From: Pedobacter cryoconitis
Lineage (GTDB): Bacteria; Bacteroidota; Bacteroidia; Sphingobacteriales; Sphingobacteriaceae
Direction of reading: 5' to 3'
DNA: 64,000 nucleotides
Assembly: GCA_019352875.1 (NCBI GenBank)
Contig: JAAAFW010000015.1
Location: 62,001-126,000 of the forward strand
Shown: positions 26,785-34,346 of the stretch, piece by piece
Layout of the letters: every line of letters starts with the position of its first letter
Position numbering within the stretch: the first letter of the stretch is position 1
Notes under the pieces: generated by a model
Told to the model about the DNA's origin: nothing
Seen by the model: only the letters and a program-made list of their open reading frames with translations
The model's database searches: none
Position numbers and translations under genes: made by a program

Positions 26785-27408
26785 ATGCAAGATCCGTTAT
26801 CACAACAAAGCCGGGCAAATATGCTGGCTGCCCTAAGACATAACCAGCCAGAGCATTCTGTTCTTCCCCCATTATTGTACTTTCCGCTGGCTCCGGCAGC
26901 TGAATTGAAGGAACAGTTTATTCGCATTGCAACCGGCATTGGATCAGTGGTACATACCGCAGATACATTTGAAGGGGCACTTGAGCTTCTTCAAAAGACG
27001 TTACAACCAGGTCAGAAGGTACTGAGTACGCTTCCTGAACTGTCTTCCGACGGATTCATCTATCCTGGAAAAGATCAGGATCCGCACATTTACGCTGACC
27101 TTGATGTAGCAGTCTTTAAGCCACTGGTTGCAGTAGCGGAAAATTCAGCCTTATGGATTACCGAAGAGCAATTGATTGTAAGGGCTCTGCCTTTTATTAC
27201 ACAGCATATTTACATGCTTGTTGATGTCTCGGTTCTGGTTGGAGACATGCATGAAGCCAGCCGGATAACCGGTCTGAAATCTCAGGAATATGGGTTTGGT
27301 ACTTATATCGCGGGGCCGTCCAAAACCGCGGATATTGAGCAATCGCTGGTTCTGGGGGCACACGGTCCAAGAAGTATGACCATTTTTCTTTATGGATCAG
27401 GGACATAA
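26785..27408 (+). CDS. lutC: L-lactate oxidation complex subunit C, LUD-domain protein (LutC/LldG)
   Basis: A 207-residue protein of the LUD (LutB/LutC) family. The C-terminal half shows the usual LutC motifs: ENSALWITEEQLIVRALPF, DVSVLVGDMHEASRITGL and GPSKTADIEQSLVLGAHGPRS near the end, a region known to bind substrate or cofactor in the family. It completes the lactate oxidation complex with the two genes before it. It is the last gene of the rhamnose operon; its final 12 bases overlap the convergent DUF6266 gene on the other strand. Confidence 0.93.
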   Translation: MQDPLSQQSRANMLAALRHNQPEHSVLPPLLYFPLAPAAELKEQFIRIATGIGSVVHTADTFEGALELLQKTLQPGQKVLSTLPELSSDGFIYPGKDQDPHIYADLDVAVFKPLVAVAENSALWITEEQLIVRALPFITQHIYMLVDVSVLVGDMHEASRITGLKSQEYGFGTYIAGPSKTADIEQSLVLGAHGPRSMTIFLYGSGT

Positions 27409-28044
27409 ACAACCGCCATATACGCTATCCGAGACCTCGTCATCAAGCAGGTTCTTAAAACAGAAATACAGATGATAAGTATAACCAAGTTCTTTCCTTG
27501 TTTTTAAGGCGAGCGTCTGCCGCCTGTCTTTTTTACTACCTTTATAAATTTCTGAATACACTTGCTGTGTGTCGGTGCAGTAGAGTAGAACCATAGTCTG
27601 CTGGTTAGCCTCATCCTGCGTTAATTTTGCTTTAGTTTCCCAATGAAGTGTGATATCCTGCTCCTGTAGACTCACGGTTAAGTTTTCCGGAGCCGGCAGT
27701 GATCCTGAACTCAGCTGTACCATTTCCCAGTTTATCTGTTGTTCAGGAAAGGACCCGATCACTCCGTGTTTCATGTTATACGAATGATTTAGATTTTGAG
27801 GTGTTTTATTGTGTTTTATGCTTTTAGTCCTGTAACCTATTTTTATAAAATCGATGCAGGAGTTAAGTAAACCTGTTACTAATTTCATTTTGTAATTCTG
27901 CGCCTGCTGAGCCTGAGATCTTGGCCTTCTTGTTGTAACAGAAGGTATAGTTCTTGCATAAACCTTTCCATACATTGAATATACTACCAACGGCCCTATT
28001 TTTCCAGTTATCATGCCTAACAGGCCATTTTTTACTCTCGCCAT
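27397..28044 (-). CDS. DUF6266 family protein
   Basis: A 215-residue protein with no recognisable catalytic motif. The N-terminus MARVKNGLLGMITGKIGPLVV and the following VYARTIPSVTTRRPRSQAQ are the signature of DUF6266, a family seen mainly in Sphingobacteriaceae and relatives, often in several copies per genome. The second half has a fibronectin-like pattern (PENLTVSLQEQDITLHWETKA) and a C-terminal strand-rich region. There is no signal peptide. Function is unknown. It converges on lutC with a 12-base overlap, and an 11-bp phased repeat lies about 137 bases upstream of its start. It looks like an independent insertion beside the rhamnose locus. Confidence 0.85.
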   Translation of the reverse strand: MARVKNGLLGMITGKIGPLVVYSMYGKVYARTIPSVTTRRPRSQAQQAQNYKMKLVTGLLNSCIDFIKIGYRTKSIKHNKTPQNLNHSYNMKHGVIGSFPEQQINWEMVQLSSGSLPAPENLTVSLQEQDITLHWETKAKLTQDEANQQTMVLLYCTDTQQVYSEIYKGSKKDRRQTLALKTRKELGYTYHLYFCFKNLLDDEVSDSVYGGCLCP

Positions 28045-28163
28045 ATTCTTTATTTTATTTATATTAAATATTTATTGTTTTCTGAGATATAATATAGGTT
28101 TATTATTCATAATAAGCAATTTAGTTAACATATATTTTTGGTTTTTAATGGATTTTGTTCGTT

Positions 28164-28189
28164 TTTCCTTCGCTATAGACCGAAGGAAA
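28164..28189. other. Hairpin formed with the first 11-bp repeat unit
   Basis: TTTCCTTCG at 28164-28172 is the reverse complement of CGAAGGAAA at 28181-28189, leaving an 8-base loop. It sits in the gap between the divergent DUF6266 and aldehyde dehydrogenase genes. Confidence 0.55.
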
Positions 28190-28224
28190 GGCGAAGGAAA
28201 TCCGAAGAAACTCCGAAGGAGCTT
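28181..28224. repeat. Four tandem 11-bp CGAAGGAAA-type repeats
   Basis: Four units of exactly 11 bases start at 28181, 28192, 28203 and 28214: CGAAGGAAAGG, CGAAGGAAATC, CGAAGAAACTC and CGAAGGAGCTT. The period is close to one helical turn, so the CGAAG cores lie on the same DNA face. The 305-base gap from 28045 to 28349 otherwise holds only A/T-rich sequence and no convincing gene. Confidence 0.75.
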
Positions 28225-28349
28225 TGTATTAACCACTAATTAAACCAGTACAAGATCAGCGCGAATATTTAAGGGTAACGAAAGGCTCTAAATCAGTAGC
28301 TGCGGCAAACATTAGTCTGACCGGGGTGTTTTTATAGAAACTAATTTTT

Positions 28350-29723
28350 ATGTCTATTTCATCTATTAATCCAGTTAACGGAGAAATCATTCAAGAGTAT
28401 CCGGCAGATAATGTAAATCAGCTCAGAGAAAAAGTAGAACTTACCCATCAGTCCTGGCTGGATTACCGGAAAACCTCTTGGTACACACGTTCAGCCGGTT
28501 TGGATAGAATGGCCGAACTGTTATTGGAAAGAAAACAGGATCTGGCCAGATTAATGGCTTTGGAGATGGGAAAGCCGTTAAAAGATGGGGTGGGTGAGAT
28601 TGAGAAGTGTGCAGCAGTCTGCCAATATTATGCCTCCCAGGGAGAAAGTTTTCTTCAGGATGAGCAAGTTGAAACTGCTGCAGGGAAAAGTTATGTCACT
28701 TTTCAGCCAATAGGTGTGGTACTTGCTATCATGCCCTGGAACTTTCCGTTCTGGCAATTATTTCGTTTCCTTGCTCCGGCATTAATGGCTGGTAACGCAG
28801 GACTGCTTAAACATGCCTCCAATGTCACTGGTTGTGCACTGGCTATTTTAGCTTTAGTGAAAGATGCCGGGTTCCCCGAAAACATTTTTAATGTACTGAT
28901 TACAAGTAGCAAGCATATAGAAGAAGTAATTGCACATCCTTTGGTTAAAGCTGTTACGCTCACTGGCAGTACAGCTGCGGGAATGAGTGTGGCAGAACAG
29001 TCTGGAAAATTACTCAAGAAAACAGTACTCGAACTTGGAGGCAGTGACCCTTATCTTGTACTGGCCGATGCCGATATTGAACTGGCCGCCAGGATATGTG
29101 CTGAAGCAAGGCTCATCAATAATGGTCAAAGTTGTATCGCAGGTAAACGTTTTATTGTAGTGAAAGAAGTGGAAGAAGAGTTTACCAGACTTTTCAGATC
29201 CCATATGGCTGCTAAAAAAACAGGTGATCCATTGCTTGCCGGCACAGATCTGGGGCCAATGGCGAGGGCAGATTTGCGGGATGAGTTACATGGACAGGTT
29301 AAAGAATGTATTAGCCAGGGAGCTAAATGTATTTTAGGTGGAAATATTCCTGATTTTCCCGGCGATCATGCCTTCTACGAGCCTACAATTCTTACTGGAA
29401 TTCAACCAGGCATGCTGGTTTATAAAGAAGAGATATTTGGTCCTGTTGCCGCCATTTTTACCGCGACAGATACCGCAGATGCTGTCAGGATCGCAAATGA
29501 TACTACGTTTGGCCTGGGGGCGGCCGTATTTACAAAAAATGCGGCACTGGCAGAAGATATTGCCAGAAATCAGCTTCAGGCAGGTTCCTGTTTTGTCAAT
29601 ACCAATGTGAAATCTGATCCGAAATTGCCATTCGGAGGTATTAATCAGAGTGGCTATGGAAGGGAGCTGGGTTTATATGGAATCCGGGAATTTGTAAATA
29701 TTAAAACTGTGTTTATTACCTAG
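28350..29723 (+). CDS. NAD(P)-dependent aldehyde dehydrogenase, succinate-semialdehyde dehydrogenase-like
   Basis: A 457-residue aldehyde dehydrogenase. Landmarks are IMPWNFPFWQ (cofactor/substrate entry), the GSTAAGMSVAEQSGK turn, LELGGSDPY with the general-base Glu, and NNGQSCIAGKRF with the catalytic Cys. The short length and sequence style match bacterial succinate-semialdehyde dehydrogenases. It oxidises an aldehyde to the acid; the true substrate is not shown. Lactaldehyde from rhamnose is a possibility, but the RhaEW-type enzyme already covers that step. Its stop is only 3 bases from the end of the convergent AraC gene. Confidence 0.88.
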   Translation: MSISSINPVNGEIIQEYPADNVNQLREKVELTHQSWLDYRKTSWYTRSAGLDRMAELLLERKQDLARLMALEMGKPLKDGVGEIEKCAAVCQYYASQGESFLQDEQVETAAGKSYVTFQPIGVVLAIMPWNFPFWQLFRFLAPALMAGNAGLLKHASNVTGCALAILALVKDAGFPENIFNVLITSSKHIEEVIAHPLVKAVTLTGSTAAGMSVAEQSGKLLKKTVLELGGSDPYLVLADADIELAARICAEARLINNGQSCIAGKRFIVVKEVEEEFTRLFRSHMAAKKTGDPLLAGTDLGPMARADLRDELHGQVKECISQGAKCILGGNIPDFPGDHAFYEPTILTGIQPGMLVYKEEIFGPVAAIFTATDTADAVRIANDTTFGLGAAVFTKNAALAEDIARNQLQAGSCFVNTNVKSDPKLPFGGINQSGYGRELGLYGIREFVNIKTVFIT

Positions 29724-29726
29724 TAT

Positions 29727-30611
29727 TTAGGCGGGGTCCTGACTCCGCCTTCTGTAATCTGTTGGTTTGAGTCCGGTTTTTTTCTTAAATATTTTAGAAA
29801 AATAGAAACTGGAATCGAAATTTAGTTCAATCGATATCTCTTTGATCGGCAAATTAGTTCCACACAACATTTCTTTTGCTTTTTCTATCTTAAGTTGCAG
29901 ATAGTACTGCCCTGGAGACAGGCCGGTATAGTTTTTAAATAACTTACGAAAGGACGAGTATCCTATATTGAGCTGTTGGGCGGCGAGTTGTGGCGAATAA
30001 GAATTGCTGATGTTTGAACGAAAAAGCAGCATCGATTGATTAATGATGGTTTCCTCTTCTTTGTTTTCGGCTGTAGTTTGTTTAATTGCTGCATGGCAAG
30101 CCCCGATTAGGTGCAGTACGGCGCCAGAGACCAGTGGCTGATAACCTTGCTTTTCTTCTTTAGTCCGCTCGATTATACAATTATACAGATTAAATATGGT
30201 TTCGTTAAAACCAACATATAAACATGGTTTTTCGGGGCTGAGATATCCTGAGTTCACCAGGTTATCTATTATATTTCCTTTAAGTCCAACCCAATACTCA
30301 TCCCATCCAGTTTGGTGGTCGGGTTTATACCGGTGGCGTTCATTAGGGAAAAGGACAATGATAGTGCCCGCCTTAACCCGTGTTTGTTTTAGACTGGAGG
30401 ATTCAAAGATTCCCTGTCCGTTGGTAATATAAATGATCTGATATTCTTGTAATATTCTCCACGTATTCCAGTTGAAATTATGTGGTGCCGGATGTCCTTC
30501 ATATGGGTAATAGTCAGATGCTTCAGTACGTGTACATCCCGCATTTAATACACTTAAACCCCAGTTTTCATCTTCTCTGCTTACAGGTAGGTATTTGTAA
30601 AAATTTATCAT
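29727..30611 (-). CDS. AraC family transcriptional regulator
   Basis: A 294-residue regulator. The N-terminal half is a cupin-like sugar-sensing domain (WRILQEYQIIYITNGQGIF, GTIIVLFPNERHRYKPD). Residues about 190-290 hold two helix-turn-helix units: SPQLAAQQLNIGYSSFRKLF and the second with the classic IKEISIELNFDSSFYFSKIF and KKTGLKPTDYR. Members of this type commonly control sugar genes. It is divergent from the isomerase-like gene at 30860, with 248 bases between, so that gene is its most likely target. Effector unknown. Confidence 0.9.
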   Translation of the reverse strand: MINFYKYLPVSREDENWGLSVLNAGCTRTEASDYYPYEGHPAPHNFNWNTWRILQEYQIIYITNGQGIFESSSLKQTRVKAGTIIVLFPNERHRYKPDHQTGWDEYWVGLKGNIIDNLVNSGYLSPEKPCLYVGFNETIFNLYNCIIERTKEEKQGYQPLVSGAVLHLIGACHAAIKQTTAENKEEETIINQSMLLFRSNISNSYSPQLAAQQLNIGYSSFRKLFKNYTGLSPGQYYLQLKIEKAKEMLCGTNLPIKEISIELNFDSSFYFSKIFKKKTGLKPTDYRRRSQDPA

Positions 30612-30824
30612 GCCTATTCATTCAATTTCCTGGATTATACTTGGTCGCTTTTAACGGTGTTAAAGCCTAAAAATACTCATCCTTATGTTAAGGCTGGCCA
30701 TTGTATCAATAAATATATATGAATTTTCGGACGGTTAATTTTTCTGCATGAAGCTTTCTGTTCGTAAATCAAAAACTACCGCTTATTTATCATAATGGCT
30801 ATTTATATGATCTTGTTATTCGGA

Positions 30825-30832
30825 TACTTTTG
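30825..30832 (+). promoter_or_regulatory. TAnnTTTG -7 box of the isomerase-like gene
   Basis: TACTTTTG is a perfect TAnnTTTG match, 27 bases before the ATG at 30860. A weak -33 candidate TTTA lies at 30802-30805, 19 bases upstream. The rest of the divergent gap is A/T-rich and probably holds the AraC-type operator, which I could not define. Confidence 0.5.
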
Positions 30833-30859
30833 GGCCGGTTGGAAAAACAAAAGAAATAC

Positions 30860-32293
30860 ATGTATACAAAAAAGAAGGTGAAAGCAGGCCTGTTCGGCAT
30901 AGGTCTGGAGGCATATTGGAAACAGTTTGATGGTTTAAAGGAAAGACTGATAAGTTATTTAAATCAGGTCGTTGAAAATCTGGAGGGATTTGATGCAGAA
31001 ATCGTAAATCTGGGTCTGATTGATACTCCTGAAAAAGCTTTTGAAGCGGGACAGACATTTAAAACTCAGGACGTAGACATTATCTTTTTATACGTTTCTA
31101 CATATGCTTTATCCTCCACCGTTCTGCCAGTAGTCAGAAAAGCAAATGTGCCGGTTATTGTACTTAATCTTTCACCAGAGGCGAGTATTGATTACAAAAG
31201 TTTTAACAGTTTAACTGATAGAACGGTGATGACTGGTGAATGGCTGGCGCATTGTTCATCCTGTGCTGTTCCGGAAATAGCAAATGTTTTTAACCGCAGT
31301 AAAATTCCCTTTTTCCAGATAACCGGGATGCTCCGGAATGACAATCATGTCTGGAATGAGGTCCGGGAATGGGTTGAGGCTGCAAGAGTTGCAAAGATCA
31401 TGTATTATAACCGCATGGGAATAATGGGTAACTATTACAGTGGTATGTTAGACATTTATACAGACCTGACTTTGCAGCTCTCCACCTTTGGCGGACATAT
31501 GGAAGTAATTGAAGTCGATGAGCTGTCTGGTATAAGGGATGTAGTTACCGAAGCAGAGATTTCTGCTAAACTACTGGAAATTCATTCAGAATTCGACGTT
31601 CAGGATGATTGCCAGCCCGAGGAATTGCACAGGGCAGCTCAGACCGCGGTAGCTATGGACAAGCTGGTCAGCAAATATCAGCTGGGATCTCTGGCGTATT
31701 ACCATAAAGGAAGCGGAAACCCTGTTAATGAGAATACCACAACTTCAGTTATTCTGGGGAATTCGCTCCTGACCGGGCGTAATATACCGGTGGCCGGTGA
31801 ATACGAAATAAAAAATGTCCAGGCGATGAAAATTCTCGACAGTTTTGATGCGGGAGGTTCTTTTACAGAGTATTATGCAATGGATTTTACCGATAATGTC
31901 GTGCTAATGGGCCATGATGGCCCCTGTCATCCGGGGATTGCAGAAGGCAGGATTAAAGTTCGGCCTTTACAGGTTTACCATGGGAAAGTTGGTAGTGGGT
32001 TATCTGTTGAGATGTCCGTGAGCCATGGCCCTGTTACGCTGCTTTCTGTTGTAGAAACAGGGGATGGTCAATTGAAGTTTCTGGTTGCTGAGGGTGAATC
32101 TGTCCCGGGCAGCATCCTGGAAATTGGGAATACCAATAGCCGTTACCGATTTGCTATTGGAGCACGGAATTTTGTGGAAGCATGGAATCGGCAGGGACCA
32201 GCGCATCATTGTGCGATCGGCAAAGGGCATCTGGCATCCCGTATTAAAAAACTCGGAGAGATCTTAAAGGTGAAAACCATTCAGGTTTGCTAG
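30860..32293 (+). CDS. L-arabinose/L-fucose isomerase-like protein
   Basis: A 477-residue protein of the AraA/FucI-like fold. I chose the ATG at 30860 over a TTG at 30830 because it follows the promoter by a normal distance and gives the opening MYTKKKVKAGLFGIGLEAYW. Family landmarks are IIFLYVSTYALSSTVLPVV, GIMGNYYSGMLDIYTD, the late MDFTDNVVLMGHDGPCHPGI and GPAHHCAIGKGHLASRI, where Glu and His residues would bind the metal. Proteins of this type are often annotated as arabinose isomerase but substrates are mostly untested. It lies divergent from an AraC regulator, and no kinase or epimerase is adjacent. Confidence 0.8.
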   Translation: MYTKKKVKAGLFGIGLEAYWKQFDGLKERLISYLNQVVENLEGFDAEIVNLGLIDTPEKAFEAGQTFKTQDVDIIFLYVSTYALSSTVLPVVRKANVPVIVLNLSPEASIDYKSFNSLTDRTVMTGEWLAHCSSCAVPEIANVFNRSKIPFFQITGMLRNDNHVWNEVREWVEAARVAKIMYYNRMGIMGNYYSGMLDIYTDLTLQLSTFGGHMEVIEVDELSGIRDVVTEAEISAKLLEIHSEFDVQDDCQPEELHRAAQTAVAMDKLVSKYQLGSLAYYHKGSGNPVNENTTTSVILGNSLLTGRNIPVAGEYEIKNVQAMKILDSFDAGGSFTEYYAMDFTDNVVLMGHDGPCHPGIAEGRIKVRPLQVYHGKVGSGLSVEMSVSHGPVTLLSVVETGDGQLKFLVAEGESVPGSILEIGNTNSRYRFAIGARNFVEAWNRQGPAHHCAIGKGHLASRIKKLGEILKVKTIQVC

Positions 32294-32300
32294 GCTGATA

Positions 32301-32353
32301 TCTGGAATTCCAGAGAAAAACAACCATTATTTAATAGTTGTTTTTCTCTTTCT
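32301..32353 (+). terminator. Terminator after the isomerase-like gene
   Basis: A 13-bp perfect stem, AGAGAAAAACAAC at 32312-32324 and its complement at 32337-32349, ends in a T-rich arm. It is preceded by an overlapping 14-base perfect palindrome TCTGGAATTCCAGA at 32301-32314. The remaining gap to 32509 shows nothing recognisable. Confidence 0.75.
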
Positions 32354-32549
32354 ATAACTCATGTAAAACTATACTAAGATCACTCTATGTACCATATTGT
32401 GAAAATAATTTCTTAAATCACTATACTGTTTTAAAGTGATCCTTTGACCGACAGCAAATAAAAAAGGTCTAAAATATTATCTGAACTTTTCCAGACCAGT
32501 ACGTGAAAATTATTTGATTAGCAGCTTATAAAGTTCTGGTAGACCATCT

Positions 32550-33149
32550 TTAAACCATTCCGGAATATCCTTTATCCTGCAAAGGTGAATGGGCGCCTTC
32601 TATTGATAGGTGGCAGATGGGCAGGATCGTATCTGAAGTATCCAATACCTCAATACTGTCAAACATTCGGAAATTTTTGTTTAACATTTGCATATTACCT
32701 TGGAAATTATTGTCGATATCTAATGGGGTAACATGAAACCCTCCCTTCTTAAACCTGATTTCCACGCGTTGGATAGATTTCACTACATCTTTAAGCCCAC
32801 AGAATACCAAATGAATATTGAAGCCAGCCGCTTTAAACTGCTGTGGAGTAGCCCATGCTCCAACACCGGTAAAATGCCCTTCATAAGCAAAATTAAGACG
32901 GTTAGCAATATGTGAAGTGATCAATGTTCTGAAATGTTGCTCAAGTGATTCATTCGCCTGCTTTTTAGCCTCCTTACTGCTTCCATGCTGTTTGTAGAAT
33001 TCTGTGCTTTTTTGGGTATAAAAGATATCACCATCAAAAATATCTAAGTCGCTAAATTCTGGTGGAAGAAGGGCCTGTTTTAGCGTGGACTTGCCCGCGC
33101 CGTTACTCCCTGTGATAATAAATAGCTGAGGTTTAACGGATAAGGACAT
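32550..33149 (-). CDS. Zeta-toxin-like P-loop kinase (C-terminus probably frameshifted)
   Basis: A 199-residue P-loop protein of the zeta toxin/AAA type. Walker A is GSNGAGKS at 14-21, followed by IFDGDIFYTQ and FAYEGHFTG, the positions where zeta toxins bind the sugar-nucleotide substrate and hold the catalytic Asp. Zeta toxins phosphorylate UDP-N-acetylglucosamine and block wall synthesis. A small gene upstream overlaps its start by 17 bases and is the likely antitoxin. The present frame ends in LQDKGYSGMV, but moving one base at about 32567-32573 opens a frame reading DIPEWFKDGLPELYKLL and stopping at 32510. A one-base insertion is therefore likely; it may inactivate or merely shorten the protein. 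Confidence 0.78.
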   Translation of the reverse strand: MSLSVKPQLFIITGSNGAGKSTLKQALLPPEFSDLDIFDGDIFYTQKSTEFYKQHGSSKEAKKQANESLEQHFRTLITSHIANRLNFAYEGHFTGVGAWATPQQFKAAGFNIHLVFCGLKDVVKSIQRVEIRFKKGGFHVTPLDIDNNFQGNMQMLNKNFRMFDSIEVLDTSDTILPICHLSIEGAHSPLQDKGYSGMV

Positions 33150-33471
33150 GTTTGTCTCTTAACGCTTTAATCTCAGTTTTATTAAGTACCCTGACCACCT
33201 GTCTTGGAACCTCAATGTTGCTCTTGTCAAGTCTTTCGATGCGAATGAGGCCATCTGGGTATTCGTAAAATGCCTCATCATCCTCTAAGCATTCATCAAA
33301 AACCATGAAACAATGCCCTCTACCAAGATCATTCTCCCTAAGTTTGCGAATAACCTGTCGAAGTTTCTCGATCCGCCCCTGATATTGTGTATAGGAAGTA
33401 GCATAACTTTTTTTTTCTAAGCTTTCTTGGTCACCAAATAGTTTTCCTTGTATATATTGCTTACGTTCCAT
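33133..33471 (-). CDS. Small partner of zeta-like toxin, putative antitoxin
   Basis: A 112-residue protein, probably soluble, with a charged helical middle (IEKLRQVIRKLREND) and a C-terminal half ending VLNKTEIKALRDKH. I do not recognise a named domain. The gene precedes the zeta-like kinase on the same strand, and their reading frames overlap by 17 bases, the tight arrangement usual for toxin-antitoxin pairs. It has a very good promoter whose -7 box lies 4 bases before its ATG, so its mRNA may be leaderless. The antitoxin role is inferred from position, not from sequence. Confidence 0.7.
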   Translation of the reverse strand: MERKQYIQGKLFGDQESLEKKSYATSYTQYQGRIEKLRQVIRKLRENDLGRGHCFMVFDECLEDDEAFYEYPDGLIRIERLDKSNIEVPRQVVRVLNKTEIKALRDKHVLIR

Positions 33472-33475
33472 ATTA

Positions 33476-33508
33476 CAAAATTATCGTTTATAGTTGAACA
33501 TCTACAAA
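33476..33508 (-). promoter_or_regulatory. Strong Bacteroidota promoter of the toxin-antitoxin-like pair
   Basis: On the minus strand TTTG (33505-33508), 21 bases, then TAATTTTG (33476-33483) match both promoter boxes perfectly. The ATG at 33471 follows the box by 4 bases, placing the expected transcription start at or next to the A of ATG. Confidence 0.7.
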
Positions 33509-33715
33509 TTACATGCAAATTATAACTTCACAAAAAACTATGCTACTTTTAACAGAACATAGGGCTTGATCTTCCTTAATTTAAATACCAGGATTAAACA
33601 AACTATTAGAAGATAAATACCGGTTCTGAAGTACAATTGATAGATGACAGCACTTGAGTAGATCATTTACGAAAAAAAACTACCTTATAATTAAAACATC
33701 AGTAAAAAGTGGATG

Positions 33716-33743
33716 ATGCCAACCCACAATTGGGGATTGGCAT
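33716..33743 (-). terminator. Hairpin terminator after the acidic protein gene
   Basis: ATGCCAACCC at 33716-33725 pairs with GGGGATTGGCAT at 33732-33743 with a small bulge. On the minus strand it is followed by a T-run about 7 bases later. The rest of the 300-base gap 33472-33771 contains only the promoter above and A/T-rich sequence. Confidence 0.6.
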
Positions 33744-33771
33744 TTTCACGCTTATTCATTAGAATTTATAC

Positions 33772-34038
33772 TTAAGGGCTTACTGTTTCAATATCTCCTT
33801 CAGGATTCTCTTCGTCATGATCTTTCGGCAATTCTGCCTCTGGCTCTTCCTGATCGTGTTCTGTGTGTTTAACTGGCTTGTCTTCCTGATCATCCGATAG
33901 TGTTTCTTCAGGACTATTATTATTCTTTTGATCATTTGGTTTTCCGTCCTTTTCTGTGTCTGGTGTAACCGTTTCGATTTCCTTCTGTATCTCCTCTGCA
34001 GGCTCGGGATGTTGTTGTGTGTTTTTTGATTCTTCCAT
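33772..34038 (-). CDS. Acidic low-complexity protein, function unknown
   Basis: An 88-residue protein made almost wholly of Glu, Asp, Lys, Pro, Gln, Asn and Thr, with repeated EE/DE pairs and no hydrophobic segment. It is expected to be disordered and cytoplasmic. It contains the similar segments IETVTPDTEKD and IETVSP near its middle and end. No homologue is recognised. Its strand, start (ATG) and downstream hairpin support a real gene; the neighbouring small membrane and PRC-barrel genes are divergent from it. Low-complexity composition leaves some chance that it is not translated. Confidence 0.5.
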   Translation of the reverse strand: MEESKNTQQHPEPAEEIQKEIETVTPDTEKDGKPNDQKNNNSPEETLSDDQEDKPVKHTEHDQEEPEAELPKDHDEENPEGDIETVSP

Positions 34039-34162
34039 TGCTATTTAGGGTTTTGTTTAAGCTGTCCTAATACAATGGTATTTGGACGAAATTGTTTTTG
34101 GTAGAATTTCTAAACAAATTAAAGTGCTGAGGGTTAAAGCTAAACACCAAAACAAAAAGAAG

Positions 34163-34321
34163 ATGGCGGACATAAATGTACAACCCAAGAGGAAGAGCTC
34201 ATGGTGGTTCTGGTTAGTTTTAATTCTTATTGCGGCAGGTTTGTTTTATTTCCTGTTGAACAAAGACGGAAGAGAATCTACAGATCGTATGCGGACGATT
34301 CCTGCGACTACAAATCCATAA
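34163..34321 (+). CDS. Small single-pass membrane protein
   Basis: A 52-residue protein beginning MADINVQPKRKSSWW. A basic N-terminus is followed by one hydrophobic helix (WFWLVLILIAAGLFYFLL) and a short polar tail. I chose the ATG at 34163, which is preceded by an A-rich, AAGAAG-containing stretch, over a TTG at 34082. The positive-inside rule puts the N-terminus in the cytoplasm. The PRC-barrel gene starts 25 bases downstream, so the two are probably cotranscribed. Function unknown. Confidence 0.65.
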   Translation: MADINVQPKRKSSWWFWLVLILIAAGLFYFLLNKDGRESTDRMRTIPATTNP

Positions 34322-34346
34322 ATTATTAAAAACTAAAAAACAGATC

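Noticed and set aside
28013-28243. A 76-codon open frame with a hydrophobic start in the DUF6266-aldehyde dehydrogenase gap
   Set aside because: It starts inside the DUF6266 gene on the other strand, lies in A/T-rich sequence that yields Phe/Ile/Leu by composition, and its end is made by the 11-bp repeat.
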